DNA from: Flammeovirgaceae bacterium
GTDB taxonomy: Bacteria; Bacteroidota; Bacteroidia; Cytophagales; MED-G16
Length of the DNA: 6,734 nucleotides
Direction of reading: 5' to 3'
Assembly: GCA_002702205.1 (NCBI GenBank)
Contig: NZYP01000059.1
Span: forward strand, 13,648 to 20,381
Positions 5,943 through 6,734 of this stretch are shown here, piece by piece. How positions within the stretch are numbered: the first letter of the stretch is position 1; the number at the start of each line of letters is the position of its first letter. Position numbers and translations under genes: made by a program. Under the pieces are notes generated by a model. It did not search any database. It was not told where the DNA came from and saw only the letters and a list, made by a program, of their open reading frames with translations.

Positions 5943-6701
5943 ATGCAAGGAGTACTAGATATTGCTATCAAAGGAGCTATAGAAGCTGGAGATGCAATTA
6001 TGGATATCTACACAGCAGATACCATTGATTACGAGAAAAAATCAGACCATTCACCTCTAACACTTGCAGATAAGAAATCCCATGAGATTATTCTAAAAAA
6101 ACTTAAAGAAACCGATATTAATGTTCTAAGCGAGGAGAGTGATGAAATTAGTTATGATGACAGAAAAGATTGGGGTAGTTATTGGCTAGTTGACCCTCTT
6201 GATGGAACAAAAGAGTTTATTAAAAAAAATGGTGAGTTTACTGTTAACATTGCCCTAATAGAAAATAATATTCCTACACTTGGAGTTGTATACTGTCCCG
6301 TAACAAAAATTCTTTTTTGGAATGACGTAGAAAGAAAAGTTTACAAAAAAGAAAATAATAAAGTTGTTGAAATTAGAAAGAGGGCATCGGTAAACGACAA
6401 TGATAAAAATCTCAGAGTAGTTGTCTCTAGATCTCATATAAATGATGAGACAAATAATTACATTAAAAAACTAAACGAACCCAAACTCATCTCCTGTGGA
6501 AGCTCTCTTAAGTTTCTATATATTGCTGATAACAAAGCAGATATATACCCCCGATTTGGCCCAACTATGGAATGGGATACCGCCGCAGCTCACTCTATTC
6601 TTTCTGCCCTCGGTATTCAGGTTATCAATCTTGATACGGGAAGAGAATTAAGCTATAACAAAGAAAATTTATTAAACCCTTATTTTATAATTAAGCCTTA
6701 A
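5943..6701 (+). CDS. cysQ: CysQ, 3'(2'),5'-bisphosphate nucleotidase
   Basis: This is a 252-residue, Mg2+-dependent and typically Li+-sensitive phosphatase of the inositol monophosphatase fold. CysQ converts PAP, the by-product of PAPS use, to AMP, and may also act on PAPS. Metal-binding signatures are SEESDE (63-68, with E64 and E65), DPLDGTKEF (84-92, with D84 and D87) and EWDTAAAH (210-217, with D212). The KKSDHSPLTLAD segment (32-43) and CGSSLKF (185-191) also fit CysQ better than inositol monophosphatase, as does the KEF following DGT. The start ATG at 5943 lies 8 nt after the cysC stop, and no Shine-Dalgarno is visible. The gene is complete and ends at TAA 6699-6701. Its place beside cysC supports a PAP-clearing role. 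General inositol phosphatase activity is a less likely alternative. Confidence 0.95.
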   Translation: MQGVLDIAIKGAIEAGDAIMDIYTADTIDYEKKSDHSPLTLADKKSHEIILKKLKETDINVLSEESDEISYDDRKDWGSYWLVDPLDGTKEFIKKNGEFTVNIALIENNIPTLGVVYCPVTKILFWNDVERKVYKKENNKVVEIRKRASVNDNDKNLRVVVSRSHINDETNNYIKKLNEPKLISCGSSLKFLYIADNKADIYPRFGPTMEWDTAAAHSILSALGIQVINLDTGRELSYNKENLLNPYFIIKP

Positions 6702-6722
6702 TATTAATTAGATTTGATAATT

Positions 6723-6734
6723 ATGGAGCAAGAG
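6723..6734 (+). CDS. Possible start of the next plus-strand gene (4 codons)
   Basis: An ATG at 6723-6725 opens a frame reading M-E-Q-E to the right edge, 21 nt after the cysQ stop. The spacing and direction fit a third gene in the cysC-cysQ operon. A sulfate adenylyltransferase gene such as cysD would be a natural neighbour, but four residues cannot identify anything. This is a guess from position only. Confidence 0.25.

Noticed and set aside
6255..6437. 60-codon open frame on the minus strand
   Set aside because: It is antisense to the well-conserved cysQ and its Phe/Ile/Tyr-rich translation looks like a by-product of AT-rich coding sequence.
1..6734. A wholly undescribed system, defence island, mobile element or RNA gene
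   Set aside because: Every gene belongs to a recognisable family. No integrase, transposase, phage or toxin-antitoxin gene, direct repeat array, tRNA-like fold or sizeable non-coding region was found by eye.

Overview
The window is about 6.7 kb of AT-rich DNA holding two tightly packed, divergently transcribed gene blocks. I see no rRNA, tRNA, CRISPR array, insertion sequence or long repeat. The organism is most likely a member of the Bacteroidota or a close relative. The reasons are that PurH carries a VDLYPFEETV stretch, PurN carries GGKGFYGSKVH followed by an HELEYFYFP stretch, CcmF has the GGYWNWDPVENA form of the tryptophan motif, there is a MADVMRSNGKI-type CcmD, and the start codons mostly lack Shine-Dalgarno sequences. 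The high A+T content and near-zero intergenic space suggest a streamlined, possibly marine, lineage. That habitat guess is inference.

Minus strand, from 5307 down to 1: ccmB, ccmC, a small ccmD-like gene (3822-4001), ccmE, ccmF, purN and the 5' part of purH, which runs off the left edge. Neighbouring genes overlap by 4 or 11 nt or are separated by at most 14 nt, so the block reads as one operon. Its first five genes encode a System I cytochrome c maturation pathway. CcmB and CcmC, with CcmD, load haem onto the periplasmic chaperone CcmE, and CcmF transfers it to apocytochrome c. The CcmE here has a cysteine (CPSKY) where classical CcmE has the haem-binding histidine. No ccmA, ccmG, ccmH or ccmI is present. 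This resembles the variant called System I*. The last two genes are the two formyl-folate-dependent transformylases of purine synthesis, PurN and PurH, with purN translationally coupled to ccmF.

Plus strand, from 5338 to 6701: cysC (APS kinase, makes PAPS) and cysQ (removes the by-product PAP), 8 nt apart. A possible next start codon lies at 6723, at the right edge. The two blocks diverge from a 30-nt spacer (5308-5337), which must hold or overlap both promoters. Every part of the window longer than 30 nt is accounted for by a gene.

I do not see an undescribed system. The points most worth a second look are the Cys-type CcmE in a cluster without ccmA/G/H, the coupling of cytochrome c maturation to purine genes, the altered CcmC tryptophan motif, and the long cysteine-free periplasmic domain of CcmF.
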